NCBI GenBank assembly: GCA_944472135.2
Contig: OX235264.1
Coordinates: 88,422,319 to 88,486,318 of the forward strand
DNA: 64,000 nucleotides
Reading direction: 5' to 3'
Origin: Trichobilharzia regenti
Lineage: Eukaryota; Platyhelminthes; Trematoda; Strigeidida; Schistosomatidae
Shown here piece by piece: positions 12,001 to 26,700 of this stretch (position 1 is its first letter; each line of letters begins with the position of its first letter). The notes under the pieces are model-generated. The model saw nothing but the letters and a program-made list of their open reading frames with translations, was not told the origin of the DNA and did not search any database. Made by a program: the position numbers and the translations under genes.

Positions 12001-15000
12001 TACTCGGCAGCTGTTTCATCCTAGTTTGCGAATCATTAGCCGTACACACCTCCTGGGGTTCGAACCCAGTACCTTCCGGTTATAAGGCAAGCTCGTATAC
12101 GATACTCCCACTGGGACCCGATTCAATGGCTCATGAATTCTAACTTCTATCAATTCTTGATTTAGCGCGACCCCAAGCAATGTCGTCGGTGGGACATTTA
12201 TCTTCACACGTGACATCTGGATGGACCTCACTGGTCACGACTTCCCACAAGAACTCATTTGTAGTGCCTAAAGATAGACCTTTAAGTTATTTTATGCATT
12301 TGATAAAATTAAGAAAGAATGGGGAAAAATCTACAAAAGATTATAATGCCATATAATTATTGTAATCCTCGTCAAAACTGAAGTACAGAGGAATATCTTT
12401 TATTCTTTCTTGGATGTTCATTATATAACCAAAGGAATAACGTCACTATTTCTTTGAGAAGATCAAAGTAATCTAAAGACTAAATGACGCTATTGAATGA
12501 ACAATACTGATTTAAAGTTTAATCATGGATTGCTATCAGTTAGAGAACCACTGAAAACCAGGGAGTAGCGGACAGATGTTTTTTTCTAGTCTGATGCACC
12601 CTAGTGACCGGCTGCAGCTGCGAAGGGGAGTTAACGGAACTCCTGGTAAGACGTCATGACCAATGAAGTCTATCAGATTGGGAGTGAGGAAAAATACTAG
12701 CTGATGACATTGGCTGGTGGTCGCGTTGAAATTTGGAATTCACGAGCTAATGTATTAGGTCCCAGTGATTGAATAGTCTCCGAGCTCGTCATGTAACTCG
12801 TACGTCCTACTTTCGAACCCCAACGGGTATGCACTACCAAGTAGTCCCAAACTAGGATAAAACACTTATCGAATACTCCCTGGTTTTCAATCCGTGATCA
12901 AACCTGAAATAAATCAAATCCCTACGAACTAACTTTTGAAAATAATAGTGGATTCATCAGCTGTGTACGTGGGCAGAATCACCTCAAAGCTTTCGCACTG
13001 TTAATACAATCTCAGTCTAGTTATGTGATTAAAACTAACCGCTATAACACGTAAAGTAAGATTAGTCTAACATAACAGTCATAACAGGTGAATAAACCAG
13101 AAATATTGAAGTATCAGATCTACGAAGTGATATCTGATTCAAAAGTGCCAAGAATTAACTACTTGACAAAGTGAACAACAGTCGAAATATACATAAAACT
13201 ATATACTTCTGATTGATTGAGATAGTTAGTCGTATACAAATCATATAGACAAATAGTTCCTGCTAACCAGATCGAGGTGATCTAAATACCAGACGGCTGT
13301 TTCGTTCGTTTGGGGCAGAGCTCATATCCCGTGTGACTCAACTCAGACAGCCGAATCGGCTCCGATCTGGTGAACCAGCAGTACTAGTTGATATGAGTGG
13401 TATACAACCACTAATCTCAATTATTCAGTAGCATATAGCCTTATACAAATATACTTGCTTTCTTGGTTGCCATTTATAGTATTGAGTAGGTCACATAATG
13501 CCATTTGAATAATTTTGAATAGGGCGAGAACAACAGATTTACTTCGTTGCCTTCTTGTCAGCTGCTTACAGCCTAAATAAATTATTAGGTATATGTACAG
13601 AAAAAGTTTAATATACTTGCAAATTTTACATGACGTCAGTTGATTGGAGTTTCCAGAATTAGTGAACAGTGCTCAGAAAATTACGCTTATATAGATCATG
13701 AAGTAGAAATCGCAAATTCCTTTAAAATTATCAATAAACCAAATAGCTCAATTCTCCTCAAGTTTACCGAAGCCATTTCTATCAAACGCTTGAGACCCGA
13801 TTTATGTGTTCAGAAAAAAGCAGTTATTAGTCTTTTCTTGCCCACCTGTGAACTGGATATCTTTACTCCCCATTTTATTTGGTTACGTAATCTTTGGGTT
13901 TAACCACACCTCCACCCCACTGATATAGTGTAATTTTGCTTGTCTTTTGTTTCTATGATTTGAGTTGAACTCAGTACATTGTCACCCAATTTATTAGTCA
14001 CTCATCATCTTACACATCTCTCGTCTTCGTTGCATAACTCCTTAACATTGTATGCATACATTTACTTTATTTAAACTTGAACTGCCTGTGTAAAACTATA
14101 GATGCGTAATTTTCTGAGCACTGTTCACTAAGTTCGGAAACTTCTGAAAACTGACATCATGTAATATTTGCATTTGTGTTAAAACTTTTCTGTACATAAA
14201 CTTAATAATTTATTTAGGCTGTAAGCAGCTAATGAGAAGCCAACGAGATAAATGGTGGTACCATATTATTCTACACAAACCACTGTTGTTCTTACTTCAT
14301 TCAAACTCATAATGGGGAGTAAATGTCTGAATAGTTTTGGTTTTCAAAGGAAACTGTGATGAAGATTTCCCCCTTCGAACTGTGTACATTGCAAACTGCT
14401 AACTGCTTAGCAAATTGTAAATTTGATAAACAGTCAACAGCTACCCTACTTTTTTGCATATCAGTTTCGTTTTTTTGCTCGGAGTTATCCGTTTAGCTTC
14501 TTAACTAGTGAGAAGACTGCTGTGCAAAGAATATTATTTATGCCGTGACCTGATATCAGTATCTTACTAAATACAGAGTTTTAACTTAGTGTGTAGCAAA
14601 CAAATTGACAGTCAAAATTCCACCACATTTATGATACAACAATACCATTATTTGATGATTGTTGCCAGTACTTATCTAAATGAAAACTGAGGAACAATAC
14701 ATCGCAAAAAACATTCTTTGACTAGGATCTCAACACTACTATAGAAATGCGCGTCAATCATCAGCTAATCAATTTAACTAGCCAACTGAACATTTCAAGT
14801 TCATTTGTGAATTTTCCAAATTCATCACGGGTCGGTCTCCTAACGATCGATGATACACTTATGAATTTTAGAATGTAGTTCATGAATTCTTCATCTTCTA
14901 ACGTCTGCGTGTTTGAAAAAAGCCACAGAACCTCGTATCATAAGTATGGCTCATAAGGAGGCACAAAAACATTTACACTCACACGGAATTATGCGATATT

Positions 15001-18000
15001 CACGTAATAACAGTGCTTACATTGTACAAAAACTAACTCAAAGAACAAGGAACTTACTCTTTTAATTCATGTAATTGATTTTCTTTATCAAATTTCTCGG
15101 TATCGATTGTACGAAGTAGACGATCAACCTCTGCTTGAAGTTTAGATGAAGTTTCCATGTAATGATTCAGCTGACCTTCTAGCTCTGCTGTCCTCTGAAT
15201 GAATTTCATATCTGACTCAGTAGTTATCTGTTTTTGAAGCTGATAATTGAAAATAGAAAAATGGAACATGTGAGATTAGAACTATGATGAATAAAGAGGG
15301 AAAAAAAGTGATTTTTACTGATATCTTAGTCAGTCTTTTTTTTCGTCATTCAAACAACTTTATTTTATCCTTACTAAGATCAAATTTCATTTGGTAACTT
15401 TCCTTCCAGTAATAATGACCTCAAAATAGCTTTATACCAGGTCATAAACTAACAAAAAATACCGCTATCAGCTCATTTTTAGAAGTCACAATAACTGTAA
15501 CTTACTCTAGTTAAGCTATAGTGTTAGTTTGTTTTGAAATCCCAGTAATCTCTAAGAGAAGGATTTTGCCAGAGTAGTATCAAAGGTAAAAATTCAAAAA
15601 CACTCAGAAACTAATTATAATTTTAAGTTTATAATCACAATCGGTAAATTAATATACATCACAAGAACTTATCGTTATTGTTCAGTTGATAAAAAGTCTA
15701 CTAGAGCTTAAAAGCCACAGAGATTTCCAGACTACACTAACAAGTTACACGAATTACTTCAATAGCACTGCGTTTATTTCGAAAATTACAAAGGAAATCT
15801 TATGGAATATCTTCATGTAAGGTGGGATAAAATGTGGATGTGCAATAAATGATCTGGCTTCAACATAACCTTACAAAATGACAATATCAGTTCAAATATA
15901 ATAACAAATTTTCTCACATATACAAAGTTAAACGTCTCTCATGACTTTTGGTAACACAGACTAGCCATTTCTGGATGATTAATACTTTTGTAAAGCTGTT
16001 ATTATGAAACAGAAGAACACTTGGAAAAACAATCCCGTCATTAGAACTTAGAGTTACTGAAATAATTGAATAACCGCCAGAGGTGTTCTTATACTTTCAG
16101 GTGGAGAAATGGAATTTATTCATCGTGTAAGTATACGAAGCAGAATTGAGTAGAAGATCCACAGGATTTGAGGACGAGTAAAAGTAGGACAAAAACAAGC
16201 AAATTTTCCAACTGTATGTCGGCGGATTGTTTCGCAAGTGACAGAGTAACTTACTGAATCACAGTTATTTTGTTCTATCTCGAAACCGATATAGGGTCGT
16301 TGGTGTACACTAATGACAAACTGTGAAATACAACGGAACCATTAATCAGTATTCTTTGATTTAGAGTGATTCTGATTTTGATTTGTGAAGAGATTTGTTT
16401 TTAAATCTAGCATTCATTTGCTTCATATATGAACAGAAATTCGGAAACGATGTTTCATTATGTCATTACTGGCTGGCTAATAATAAGACCGATTTTATGT
16501 GGACAAATGTCAAAATAAAATGGAAATATAGTTCGCACTAAGTTTTTGTTTATGAGTGAAAGTCATGTAAGTGTAATATCAAATAAAACTGCCACTACAA
16601 CCTCATAAATTAAGCAAACTTGACTGGTAAAACCTAGTCACTGGTTCGGTGGTGGAATGCTCACCGACCACGCATGTGGTCTGGTGTTCGATACCCGACC
16701 GACAGATTCCTAGATCACACCAAGCTGGTAGTAATGCAGGTAAAGAGGGGAGGCTGGGAGTGCGGCTAACAACTTCACTCTATATAAAAAGATAACATAT
16801 GCTACCGACACTTCAAAGCTGAAGCTTAAAGTCATATGTTCCACTGGGTACATAAAACGAATAAAATGTGTTGTTTAATATTGATAAAGGAGTCCCAGGT
16901 AGCTTTGAAGATTTTAAAATACATAAATATTCTAGTAAAGAACAAAAGTGAGTTTTATCCTCCCAAATCTGTTAGTGTACTGAAGGAATAAATAATTCAT
17001 GGAAATGGCCAAACAAGTGCACACCCACTTAGTGAATTAATAAACTTACAAGTTGTTTCTCCATTTGAAGTGTAGTCACCTCTGAATTTCGTTGACTCAG
17101 TTGCGTTTGCAGCTGGCTAATTTCAGCTTCCATTTTAAAACGAGATGTTCGATAATCGCTTGTTTCATCGCGTATTTCCAACAACTGTGTTGCCTTCTCA
17201 TCTAATTCCTTTTGTAAAGCGTCTAGACGACTTCTTAAATCACTGTTCAAACGTTTTTGTGTCTCTAACTCTTCGGCGATTTCAGTATCACTTCTTTGCC
17301 GAGCTTCTTTCAAACTGTAAAATGTAAGGAAAGGTAACATTGTCATTTTTATTATTTTTTTCTTGTGATCATATCCATCACTGAATTCAAAAATGATGCA
17401 AGCATCATTCAAAACTTTATAAATGCCTACTGACTTTTACACATAAGAGTTCTAAATTCATTCCTAGATGATGTTAACTCTGAAGACTAATAAAAAGAAT
17501 ATCAAATATGGGAAGTCCTAAACAGTCCACTACAAAAGTAAATCAAGCACGTCTGAAAATGCCAAGAAAAATGACGTGGGCTGCAGGAGTAAGGTGCTTT
17601 ACATTAACCGATTTTTTATGTAGGTTGTAAATACAAGATGGGTGTAAAAACCGGCAGAAGTACAAATACATTTACAATAATAATTATTTTTATTAGGTTA
17701 CTATCCAGAAAGCAAGACAAGCTTTCATTACTCTCAAGTCTATGTGGAGGTCAGCATCAAAAATAAGATCCGGGTTTTCAACTCCAATGTGAAGTCAGTG
17801 CTACTATACGGATCAGAGACTTGGCCAGCGCGTCATAAAGAGCATCTCAAACAAACTACACACCTTCATTAACAGTTGTCTTCGCTCAACACTACTAAAG
17901 ATCAGATGGCCGGCCAGAAAAGATCAGAAACAGGGATCTCTGGCAATGAGCGAACCAACCAGGAACCGATTGTGAAACAAATCGGCAAGAAGAAGTGGAG

Positions 18001-21000
18001 ATGGATTGGCCATACTCTGAGGAAGCCATCAAGTGACATCACTAGACAGCCCATCGCTCGAGTGGAACCCGAAAGGGAAGCGGCGAGTTGGTTGTCAGTG
18101 CAAGGGTGATTTGGAGGAGGTCATGTGAAGAGGAGATGAAAGCATGGAGGCAGACCTGGGGCCAGGTGAAAACATTGGCAGAGAGGCGAACGCAATGGAG
18201 ACGCGCAGCTGAAGCCCTATGTTCCTCTAGGAATTAAAGGATATAATAATATAATAATTATCCGGATTCAACATTTTATCATGATTGTTTCATTAGCATC
18301 TTCTACAATAAATTTTTATTAGTGAAGCAATACGAAACATCCTAGGTCTGGAGAACAAATGACAGTAAATACTTGTGTATTATTAATGTTACACTATGAA
18401 TAATTTATGCCGAGAGATTCGAAGTATTTTTAAAATATCGACTAGCAAACCCACGAATGCGTACGTTACTTGGAACATTAACCTGAAAAACACTGACATA
18501 CTGGACAGATTGCATCTCAGCATACATAGATCAGGTTACAAACAAAACAGTTGATGAGGCTATGAGTAACTACCTTGCCTGAAACTTCGTTAACTCAGTG
18601 AATCTTCTGCAATACAGAATACTTTTATCAATCATCTATTATCAAGTATACGAGATTTTTCATTACCACTTATCGCCAGTGTATTCGTGATAAAAGGTAG
18701 TGACTAGAAGAAAAACAAGCATAGCTAGTATGCTATCTCCTTTAGATATATGTTTGAATATCTGCAACCATCATACGTCGTTATATTCTTTATTAACCTT
18801 ATTATTTATGTTGGGGCTCAGTGGTTAATGTGAGATACATTATAACTGACTCAAGTCTTTAGATAAAAGAAAACAATCAATTCACTTAACATTTCAATTC
18901 CTAAACTGTCAGTAAGGGACCAATCAGAAATTATTGTTTGACAGTTATTAAAAAACCTTATGCCATAAAATCTGATATTTTTGTTCAAGGTGTTTAAACA
19001 AAGTGATCATTTTAATGTATCAGCTCTACGACAAAATAAAGTTGATCTGTGATTTTGGTTGTATTTGAAGCAGTGGTCTTCATTCGTGATTTGTGTGTAA
19101 ACAATTAAAATCACTAATACAATAGGGTTATTCTGACAAGTGTGTTTGAATGTGATTAATGTTTCAAATATTCTTTTTAAAGTAATTAACACCTGAGCCA
19201 GTGTATACTTCACATTCTGAAAAAACAGAAAAATTTTGATGAAAATTTTAAAACCTAAATTTTCCTGACAATGTAGCTATTCTTTCATTCAAATGACAGG
19301 TTAACCTCACCAGCGTTCAATGATCCTTCCTTTTCATCCATTTACGAATTAGGTAATTAGCGGTCATCAAAAACTGACGTTGTATGGATAGTCCTTATTA
19401 GGAACAGAATTCTAAATGCTTTCTCAAATTTTCCTGAAGTTTATTGATAGTCAGTAAGAAAATGGTTTATATGTTGTAGAATAAGCTGTTACACGTTCAC
19501 TTATTCTCCTGTATTTTAGTTTTGCTTTGTGATTTATATTCATTCTGAATTTCACTTTCGCTAGACAACACAATTTTTGCGGTTTGCGAAGGACTTGTCA
19601 GTGACTTATTACAAATTCGTGAAAATGTAAATAGTTTAGGTATTAAAGTGTTGGTTTGTAGGGATTTGATTGGTTTCAGGATTTCATCATGAGCTGACAT
19701 TAGTTAGAGAACCATTGGAAAACCAGCTGGGAGTACTGGACAGCTGTTTCGTCCTAGTTTGGGACTCTTCATCAGTACGCACCCACCGGGATTCGAACCC
19801 AGGACCTTCCGGTTACAAGGCGAGCTTGTATACCATTAAGCCACTGGGACCCGATCCAATGGTCCTTGAATTTTAACTGCTCACTGGCAACTGGCCCTAT
19901 TCAGGTAGGTAGTTACCTGGGTTCCAGTGGGAAGTCGTGACCAGTAGGGTGCAGCTGGTCGGGTGTGAGGACAAATACTCGCCGAAGACATTGGCTAGCG
20001 GTCGCGCTATGTCGTGAATTGGCAGAAGTTAGAATTCAAGGACCATTGGATCGGGTCCCAGTGGCTTAATGGTATACAAGCTCGCCTTGTAACCGGAAGG
20101 TCCTGGGTTCGAATCCCGGTGGGTGCGTACTGCTGAAGAGTCCCAAACTAGGACGAAACAGCTGTCCAGTACTCCCAGGTTTTCCAATGGTTCTCTAACT
20201 AATGTCAGCTCATGATGAAATCCTGAAAGTTTAGGTATTAGTTTGTAGGGATCTGATTGATTGGTCACAGGATTTTACCGTGAGCTTACACTGGTTAGAT
20301 GACCGTTGGGAAAACTGCGAGTACTGGAAAGCTGTCTTGTCCCAGTTTGGGACTCCTCATCAGTACGCACCCACCACTTGGGCTCGAACCCAGGACCTTC
20401 TGGTTACAAGGCAAGCTAGGTCGTAGACCATTAAGCCATTCACTGGGACACGACCCAATGGCCAACGCATGAATTCAAACTTCTGGCAATTCACGACACA
20501 GCGTGACCACTAGTCAATGTTTGTCCTCACACCTGACCTGCTGTACTCTACTGGTCACGACTTCCCACGAGAACCCCATGTAACTATCCAACCTGAATAG
20601 GATCAGTCACTAGTCAGGTATTGGTTTGTAGGGATTTGTAGGGTTCAAGTGGAAAGTCGTGACCAGTAGGGTACAGCAGGTCAAGTGTGAGGACAAACAC
20701 TGGCCGAGCAGTTGGACCCTGGATAGGGTCCCAGTGGAATAATGGTCTACAAGCTAGCTCGCTTTGTAACCAAAAGGTCCTGGGTTCGAGCCCAGGCGGT
20801 GGGTGTGTGCTGATGAAGAGTTCCAAGCCGGGTTACGACAGCTGTCCAGTACTTTCAGTCTCCCCAATGGTCATCTAACCGGTGTCAGCTCACGATAAAA
20901 TCCTGTAACCAAATAGTTTAGACCCAACGGGCTGATCTCTGACGAAATCTCAGCACGAATACAAGGGGCTCGTTTCGCATTTGCCAGTTTACGCCGACTC

Positions 21001-23732
21001 TGGCGTAGACGGGATGTTCGACTATCGACCAAAGGGCGGGTGTACTGCTCATCATTCCGCTCCGTCCTCCTTTATGATTGTGAGACCTGGCCACTGAGAG
21101 TGGAAGACATGAAAAGACTAGCTTTCTTTGATCATAGGTGCCTGCGTTCTATTTCCCGTGTAAAGTGGCATAATAAGGTGAGCAACATTGAGGTTAGGCG
21201 TCGAGTTCTAGGTAAACAGGGAAATCAATCGACGAAGTCGTGAAGTTACAGTGACTGAGATGGTTAGGACATGTGTTACGTATGCCAAGCCATCGCCTCC
21301 CTCGACGAGCAATGTTAGCGGATATAGGGTCAGACTGGAAAAAAGCTAGCGGCGGTCAAACAAAAACTTGGCATCAGTCAATGAAATCCACAACAGTTGG
21401 TTTAAGCCACGTAGAAAGGTGTAGACTTCCAGGCTGGAGTCCTCGGGACGGTAAAAATCTATGGTTGGAAACAATTGGTGACATGGCTCAAAATCGTTCT
21501 CAGTGGCGCAGATGCATCCACTCCCTGTGACTTATGATCTTCAATGAAACTGTTTTGTATTTCTTTATTACTCCTTTGTCTCACACCTCTGCTCACTGTT
21601 TCTATTATGCTTTTCTTGTACTTTCTTCTCTTGCTTCGCGTGCTACACGGAATGTGGCGACTTGAACTTCCGCACATTTGTGCAAAGTTCTATGTCGAAA
21701 ACAGACAGACAGACAGTTTAGACTGAAGTAACTCTATAAATAATTGATTGTATACCATTTCGCACTAAAAGAATAGACACTGTTTTGTGAGTTAGATCTG
21801 AAGAATGAGGCTGCACTTATCAGTTTTCTACTGCAGTTAGTTAATTTCCACTAGCTAGAATATGAAAAGTCTGTCACAGTCTGTCTATTCAAATGAATTA
21901 AATTAAATTAAATGCGTTAAGATACTTTCTCACCGTTCAATTTGACGATCTTTATCCTTCAGTGTTTCTTCCCAACCAATACGACTACCATCTGTACCAA
22001 TACGAGAAATGCGAGCTTGAACTGTTGCCAATTGTGTCTCTTTATCATTTAATAGATCTTCCACATTTTCAATCTAAATTATTCAAGAAAAATATACAGC
22101 TAATTTGAATATTTATAGGAGTTATGATATACTACTTTATCGAGAGGAAAGAATATTTTTATCGTATTCTACTTCATTAAAGCCAAAGTTGATTATCAAT
22201 GCAAATGAAGGATATAAGAGAGATTTGGTAGGAAATAGTTGTTTGACGCATTGTCGTATTAACTGTGAATGTTTCTGTCTCTTCTACAGTTAACTACGTC
22301 ATTTGTTTACTTATAATCAAAAAAACACTTTTTGAATAGGCAATTTTAGACATTCCATACTTTTAATGTTATCTATCTGGTGGATGGTAGTAGTTGATCT
22401 AAAACCTTCGCTCCGCACTATTTAAAACTGATCACGTGGATCTGTTTGCATTACCACATTTCGAGATTCACGTATAATATAATAATAAAGCTTTATTTCA
22501 GACAATGTACAAACATTCGGTACAGGAATTTTCAGCCAATTTAGTTCCAAAATATTTCCTTTTCATACAGGGTTTACACGCGAATTTAGTAATCTGAAGT
22601 TCATCATATGACGTAATGTTGTTACCTATAAACAGAGAACCAAAATCAGTAGATTTTTCTTCATTTCCTTCAAGAATTGCACAGTGTTTTGTTGAAAGCT
22701 AATTAAATATGTACGCGGGTCTATGTAGTGATTGTTTGGCATAAATGGATGATTTAAAGCCATAAGAAACGGAGGAGACTTTAAGCAATTTGATGGATAG
22801 GAATTCTGGTATCCCATGAGTTTAAGCGTGCATCTCTTGCACAGCGGTAGAACGCCTGCCAACCATGCATGTAGTCTGGGGTTTAGTCTTCAGCCGAGGC
22901 ACTCGTAAATCTCGCTAAGTCTGTAGTAAGATCGGTAAAGAGGGAAGGTTGAACATGAGGCTAGCAACCTCAGTCTGTAAAAATAAACACCATTGCTACC
23001 GAAACTTCAAAACTGTAGCTTGAAGTCCTATGTGCTGCACTAGGATAATGAATGGAATAAAATTTAAAAAATAATAAATTAGTTAAAGCAGGCTGCCGTA
23101 TATCCAGGATTAATGTGTTGTTACTCCCAAGGAGGATAGCATCTACTACCTTCTAACATTCAGTCATTTTTTCACTGAGATCTTCTTAATGCAATGTATT
23201 ATTCTTTCAGATCACACTAAGCAATCATCTTCAGTTATAATGTTGACAATGGGTTTCTTTATAAAATTAGTAGTTAACTTACAAAGAAGGTCGATTAGGT
23301 CACTACATGGAGAAAAATCATGCCCAACCACTTTGACGTGCCAACCACACATGAAGTTTAACATGACCTTATATTACTTGCAGTTATATAATTTTGTTGA
23401 CTAATGAAAGCTCTTTAGTTAATCTAACCATTTTAAAAGTATGTGACGTCACACGAACCAACTATATCATAATTTATTATTCATCAACTACTTCATTATC
23501 GCCAAATATCTTGATGAATGTATACCATATGCGATTTCTACTTAAACTGTATTAAACAAGTGGAAATCTTACGCCTTTCACCTTTGAGTAGTCAAATTTT
23601 CATCTTAAGAGGCTTCGTGTCAAGGATTTTCGTATTCATGATTGATTAGCTTCGAATAGAGGCTTTGACCTATACATACACTTGTTTCATGTTGATAAGC
23701 TGATTAACTCATTATCAACTCATCCCTTAATT

Positions 23733-23781
<49 letters not shown>

Positions 23782-26700
23782 CGTGTTTCTACCGACAACA
23801 AAAAGTAATAATTTGAGTTTATTTTAATCATGCTTGGTGGAGCATGTTGACTTATCTATTACCAGTTCAACAACTTTAGTCCAAAGATTTCCTAATAGTA
23901 TCAACTTTTATTTGATATAAATTTAGGTTGTTTTTTTTTAAACTCCAAATAGAATTGATTTCTGCATAAAAAATTGGTTGAGTATAATTAGTACACTTTT
24001 TAAGATCCAAGTGATTTGAAGACACAGCCCAATTACAAATTTATATTAGTTTATATAAATCTGAAATTTATCTTTTAGCTTTCAACTAGGAAGTCTTTGC
24101 AATGTGAACTTCTAAGTATAGTATTAAATTCACTAAGTCATTTGGAGGAAAGTTCTGTATGATATTAGTTCTAGGTTTATTGCCACTTATTACTAAAGTT
24201 TGTCTAGATTTCCAAGATCATCAACCTACGCCTGGGAAATTAACTAGTGTCAAACGGTGAAAAAGTCTAAAAGTTTGACAGCCAATGTGAACGACGTAGT
24301 GGCAAATCTTAAGAACAACTGAGGTAAGCAAAGTGACTGAAGAGAATTTGAAATACGCCTCGTGACTTAGGGACACCAGGAATGAAGTTTCAGTCCATTG
24401 TTTTCTGTTGGATGATTTACTACGTTTAATACCGAATTCGTTGCTGTCACGTGATCTAGACAGGTTGCAAGCGAAAATGACGACGGACTGACATTTGCAT
24501 TAATATCCTGTAAGTTACGTAGGTTACTCACTATTCAGTGAACAGTCCACATGTTTTTAGTTCCTACAATTAGACGACCCAATGATTGCATGGTTGATTT
24601 TTACTTGGCTTTGAATAAACAAACATATCTCACCTACATTTGCTTTCATTAGTCAACCTAAATTGTAAAATAAGATTGCTAAACTCCTATCAAACCATCT
24701 GATATCAGTGAAATTTCCTGTACTGTGTGTGACGTGATGATGCAGTCTCATAGACTAAGATGAAAAACTATTCTGTACTCCTGTGTAGTTTATTTGACCA
24801 GATTTGGTAATTTCCTTTGTCTTGAGGTCAGATGAGGCAAATTAAGGTTAATTTTCGGAAACAGGATATAATGATAATGAATATATGTTGCACAAGAGTT
24901 GACTTCTAAGTTCACTGTTTAACACTATTTTATAATAGGTCCAAAAATTAGTAGAAGGACCATGATTCATTGAAATACCAAGTAGACTGAATGAACCGAA
25001 ACTCATTTCTTGGATTCTAAAACTGATTCCTTCCATAGATTTCTCGTTATTAAGGGTTCTTTCTGCTTGAATTTAGTTATGTATGATGATATATCAGTTC
25101 AATAATTCTGTTTGTTCATTTTGAAAGACACAATGGCCTTATTCACTCTGATTATATCATCATATATTAACAAGAAAAGCAAGTTCACTCAGTGAAATTT
25201 AAGTTTTCTCATATGTTTTGTGAATGTGGACTCACGTTTCGATTATCATAATATCCAACTCTCATAGAAATGTATATTATTTTTTCTTGACATGGTAAGT
25301 GTAAAATCCCTTAAGTTGGATTAACTTTCCCAACCTGGTAACCTAGAACAGATTGGGCATGTTGGGGACTGTTAAAAACTGCGTAATTCTCATCTAGAAC
25401 TCTGGGAATTGCAAAAATATTTTAGCGCTGCGGAGAGTAGATAAATAACTTAGCTTTTTGGAAATATTTTGCGGACACTACCCTGTGTCAGTGACTAAAG
25501 ACAGTTTTTTTAAATTCACCTCCAAAACTGAATGATAGTGTACTTACCTAGTAACCTAATGGCCTAGTAATCAGTCTCTTTAAGAGTTGTGTGTTTGAAC
25601 TGATGAATAGTTCTATACTGAAATGAAAAATATGTTCATTGCCTTTTTTCTATCAGTAGGTATCTTGGTTGGTAAACATACACAATGAAATTAACCTTGA
25701 GATCAATAAAATTCTTGTGACCCTAAAGACTTGTTGAAACTTATGTATGACTTAAATAAAGCAACAGTTCATGAAATTTTAGTGACACTTCATCCAGTTT
25801 CCATTGATGTTTAATTGAGAACAAAGAATGCGATAAGTCTAGTATCAATGAGACATGGCAAGTGGTATATTCTTTATATTCTTCATGAACACAAATGGTC
25901 TCAAATGGCTGACATTATCTACCATATTGCTTTTAAGGTAAATAAGAACACAGATTAAAACGAATTTGGACACAGTTATTCCACAGTATTTGAACGGTTA
26001 AACATCATCTCTTCTAAGCAGAAGCATAAGCTAACCATTTACCTAAGATTGCTTACGGCAGCTAAAGTAGTCAAAAAAACTCAATTTCGTTCTACTGTGT
26101 AAATTCGTCCAATGTTAACCAATCAATAATGATGGCTAAAAAAAATTAGTATGTAGATTCATCACAGTTTGGTTATGATAATCATCGAAAACTCTAATCG
26201 ACTGTCAATCACAAAATATATCGTGTTTATCTACAAAAATACTCAGTACTCAAGTTCAGTGAATTTGCTTTTTTGGGGATATGTGGAGAGATATTCTGAC
26301 AGTGATTACAAAATTAATGCCATTCATTCCCATCAAAACAAACGTATCCTATAATGACCATAGGATAACTGCATCATTTGCATTGATTATACTATAACGG
26401 AAATAACCTTTTACTGATCTATAAACCATAGGAAGACAGAATTATTACGTGTCCGAATTATCCATCATCTAATATATGCTTTAATATAACACACAAACAC
26501 AATTATACATAGGAAGATATAAATATAATAAATTAAAGTCAATAAATATGTTCAGCTTGCCTTTCTTTGTAATAATGATATCTTTCTGTCTTTCATATCC
26601 ATTTGATCTTTGAGTTCAGTTAACTCTTGTTCAATTTGTCGTTTTGCTGATTGAGCTGTATTTAAAGCTTTTGTCTTTTTCTCTAGAAGACTTTCTTTTT

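Noticed and set aside
20029..20126. Possible genuine tRNA gene (tRNA-like head with A and B boxes)
   Set aside because: The segment recurs many times with the same ribozyme-bearing tail and changed anticodon arms, so it is a SINE head, not a tRNA gene.
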